64,000 bases of DNA. It comes from Xanthomonas hortorum pv. pelargonii (lineage in GTDB: Bacteria > Pseudomonadota > Gammaproteobacteria > Xanthomonadales > Xanthomonadaceae). Positions 62,833 to 64,000 of this stretch are shown here, piece after piece. The notes under the pieces were generated by a model that was not told where the DNA came from, searched no databases, and worked only from the letters and a program-made list of their open reading frames with translations. How positions within the stretch are numbered: position 1 is the first letter of the stretch; every line of letters begins with the position of its first letter. Both the position numbers and the translations under genes were made by a program. The stretch is from NCBI RefSeq assembly GCF_024499015.1, contig NZ_CP098604.1, positions 2,666,001-2,730,000 on the forward strand, in the 5' to 3' direction.

Positions 62833-64000
62833 GGCCGCCGCCGCATCCCACCATATCTGGGTGGTCGACGACGACCGTTCGGTCCGCTTCGTGCTGTCCA
62901 CCGCTTTGCGCGATGCCGGCTACGCCGTGGATGGCTTCGAGAGTGCCGCCGCTGCGCTGCAGGCACTGGCCATGCGGCCCACGCCCGATTTGCTGTTCAC
63001 CGATGTGCGCATGCCCGGCGAAGACGGCCTGACCTTGCTCGACAAACTCAAGTCCAAGCACCCGCAATTGCCGGTGATCGTCATGTCGGCCTACACCGAT
63101 GTGGCCAGCACTGCCGGCGCGTTTCGCGGCGGCGCGCACGAGTTCCTCTCCAAGCCGTTCGACCTGGACGACGCGGTGGCCCTGGCCGCACGCGCGCTGC
63201 CGGATGCCGATGCCGGCGTCGACGCACTGGTCGGCGTGCCGGTGGCGCAAGGCTCGGCCGCACTGATCGGCGACACCCCGGCGATGCAGGCGTTGTTCCG
63301 CGCCATCGGCCGGCTCGCGCAGGCACCGCTGTCGGTGCTGATCAACGGCGAAACCGGCACCGGCAAGGAACTGGTCGCACGCGCGCTGCACAACGAATCG
63401 CCGCGTGCGCGCAAATCCTTCGTTGCCCTCAACACTGCCGCCATTCCTGCAGAATTGCTGGAAAGCGAATTGTTCGGCCACGAAACCGGCGCCTTCACCG
63501 GTGCCACCAAACGGCATATCGGCCGTTTCGAACAGGCCGATGGCGGAACGTTGTTTCTGGACGAAATCGGCGATATGCCGCTGCCGCTGCAGACCCGTTT
63601 GCTGCGCGTGCTGGCAGAGAACGAATTCTTTCGTGTCGGTGGGCGCGAACTCATCCGGGTCGACGTGCGCGTGATCGCCGCCACCCACCAGGACCTGGAA
63701 GCGCTGGTCGAACAAGGCCGCTTCCGTGCCGACTTGTTGCATCGCCTGGACGTGGTGCGTCTGCAATTACCGCCGCTGCGCGAGCGCCGCGGCGACATCG
63801 CGCAACTGGCTGAAAACTTCCTGGCCATGGCCGGGCGCAAGCTCGACATGCTGCCCAAACGGCTGTCGTCGGCCGCCTTGGAAGGCCTGCGCCACTACGA
63901 CTGGCCCGGCAACGTGCGCGAACTGGAAAACGTGTGCTGGCGCCTGGCCGCATTGGCCACCGCCGACATCATCGACGTGGTCGACGTGGAAGCCGCATTG
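62825..64000 (+). CDS. ntrC: Nitrogen regulation response regulator NtrC, 5' part
   Basis: The gene runs off the right edge; about 392 residues are visible. The receiver domain (about 10-125) has the Asp in LLFTDVRMPGEDG. The AAA+ domain starts near 145: INGETGTGKELVA is Walker A, HETGAFTGATKR carries the GAFTGA loop that contacts sigma-54, and GGTLFLDEIGDMPLPLQTRLL is Walker B. WPGNVRELENVCWR closes the visible part. The C-terminal Fis-type DNA-binding domain is beyond the edge. It overlaps ntrB by eight bases and would bind the sites at 57838, 57870 and 61760. Confidence 0.94.
   Translation, partial: MAEAAAASHHIWVVDDDRSVRFVLSTALRDAGYAVDGFESAAAALQALAMRPTPDLLFTDVRMPGEDGLTLLDKLKSKHPQLPVIVMSAYTDVASTAGAFRGGAHEFLSKPFDLDDAVALAARALPDADAGVDALVGVPVAQGSAALIGDTPAMQALFRAIGRLAQAPLSVLINGETGTGKELVARALHNESPRARKSFVALNTAAIPAELLESELFGHETGAFTGATKRHIGRFEQADGGTLFLDEIGDMPLPLQTRLLRVLAENEFFRVGGRELIRVDVRVIAATHQDLEALVEQGRFRADLLHRLDVVRLQLPPLRERRGDIAQLAENFLAMAGRKLDMLPKRLSSAALEGLRHYDWPGNVRELENVCWRLAALATADIIDVVDVEAAL

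Overview
The window is one contiguous stretch of a high-GC gammaproteobacterial chromosome. Gene content points to the genus Xanthomonas: a plant cell-wall catabolic block, a TonB-dependent receptor, and two families of GC-rich hairpin repeats in the gaps between genes. No rRNA or tRNA gene was recognised. This assignment is an inference from content, not from a database search.

Layout. (1) 1-2.3 kb: the end of a YfcE-like phosphodiesterase and an exported aldo/keto reductase, then a compound long-hairpin repeat. (2) 2.3-17.6 kb: a pectin/rhamnogalacturonan and uronate block. It holds two SGNH rhamnogalacturonan acetylesterase-like proteins (one fused to a cupin), a type B carboxylesterase with a 5' frameshift, an acetyl-xylan-esterase-like hydrolase, a 2-keto-4-pentenoate hydratase-family protein, a TRAP transporter (P, Q, M), a GH43 glycosidase, a LacI-type regulator, KduI, KduD and an RpiB-family isomerase. 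A shared 17-bp operator-like site lies before the hydratase gene and before kduI. (3) 17.6-29.9 kb: a hipBA module, an M61-like protease, a DUF2442/DUF4375-like protein, phhA divergent from an Lrp/AsnC regulator, a TonB-dependent siderophore receptor behind a Fur-like box, a patatin-like lipoprotein, an ABC ATPase and a fatty acid desaturase.

(4) 29.9-36.2 kb: an EF-hand protein, an OpuC-type ABC importer whose substrate-binding and permease parts are fused, then a class V aminotransferase-like gene divergent from egtB-egtD (ergothioneine synthesis). (5) 36.2-42.0 kb: a second hipBA module with an array of repeated operators, and a fused indolepyruvate ferredoxin oxidoreductase. (6) 42.1-52.8 kb: a TPR protein, the second (inverted) copy of the compound repeat, an AEC transporter, an orphan ParA, an overlapping sixA-yceI-phospholipase D run, a hotdog thioesterase, PlsC, a YheT-like hydrolase, a complete IS5-family element inserted at that gene's stop codon, and a small low-GC ORF. 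(7) 52.8-57.8 kb: a TPR/sulfotransferase-like protein, a YbhB-like protein, a META-domain lipoprotein with a frameshift, and uppP.

(8) 57.8-64.0 kb: a complete nitrogen-control cluster, glnA-glnK-amtB-ntrB-ntrC. Two NtrC sites and a sigma-54 promoter precede glnA, and an NtrC-like site touches the ntrB start codon. ntrC runs off the right edge.

How parts may work together. In block 2, extracellular or periplasmic esterases and GH43 would trim acetylated pectin side chains, the TRAP system would import uronates, and KduI/RpiB-like plus KduD would convert 4-deoxy-5-keto-uronate to 2-keto-3-deoxygluconate under the LacI regulator. In block 4, the betaine-type importer beside egtB/egtD suggests uptake plus synthesis of ergothioneine or a related betaine.
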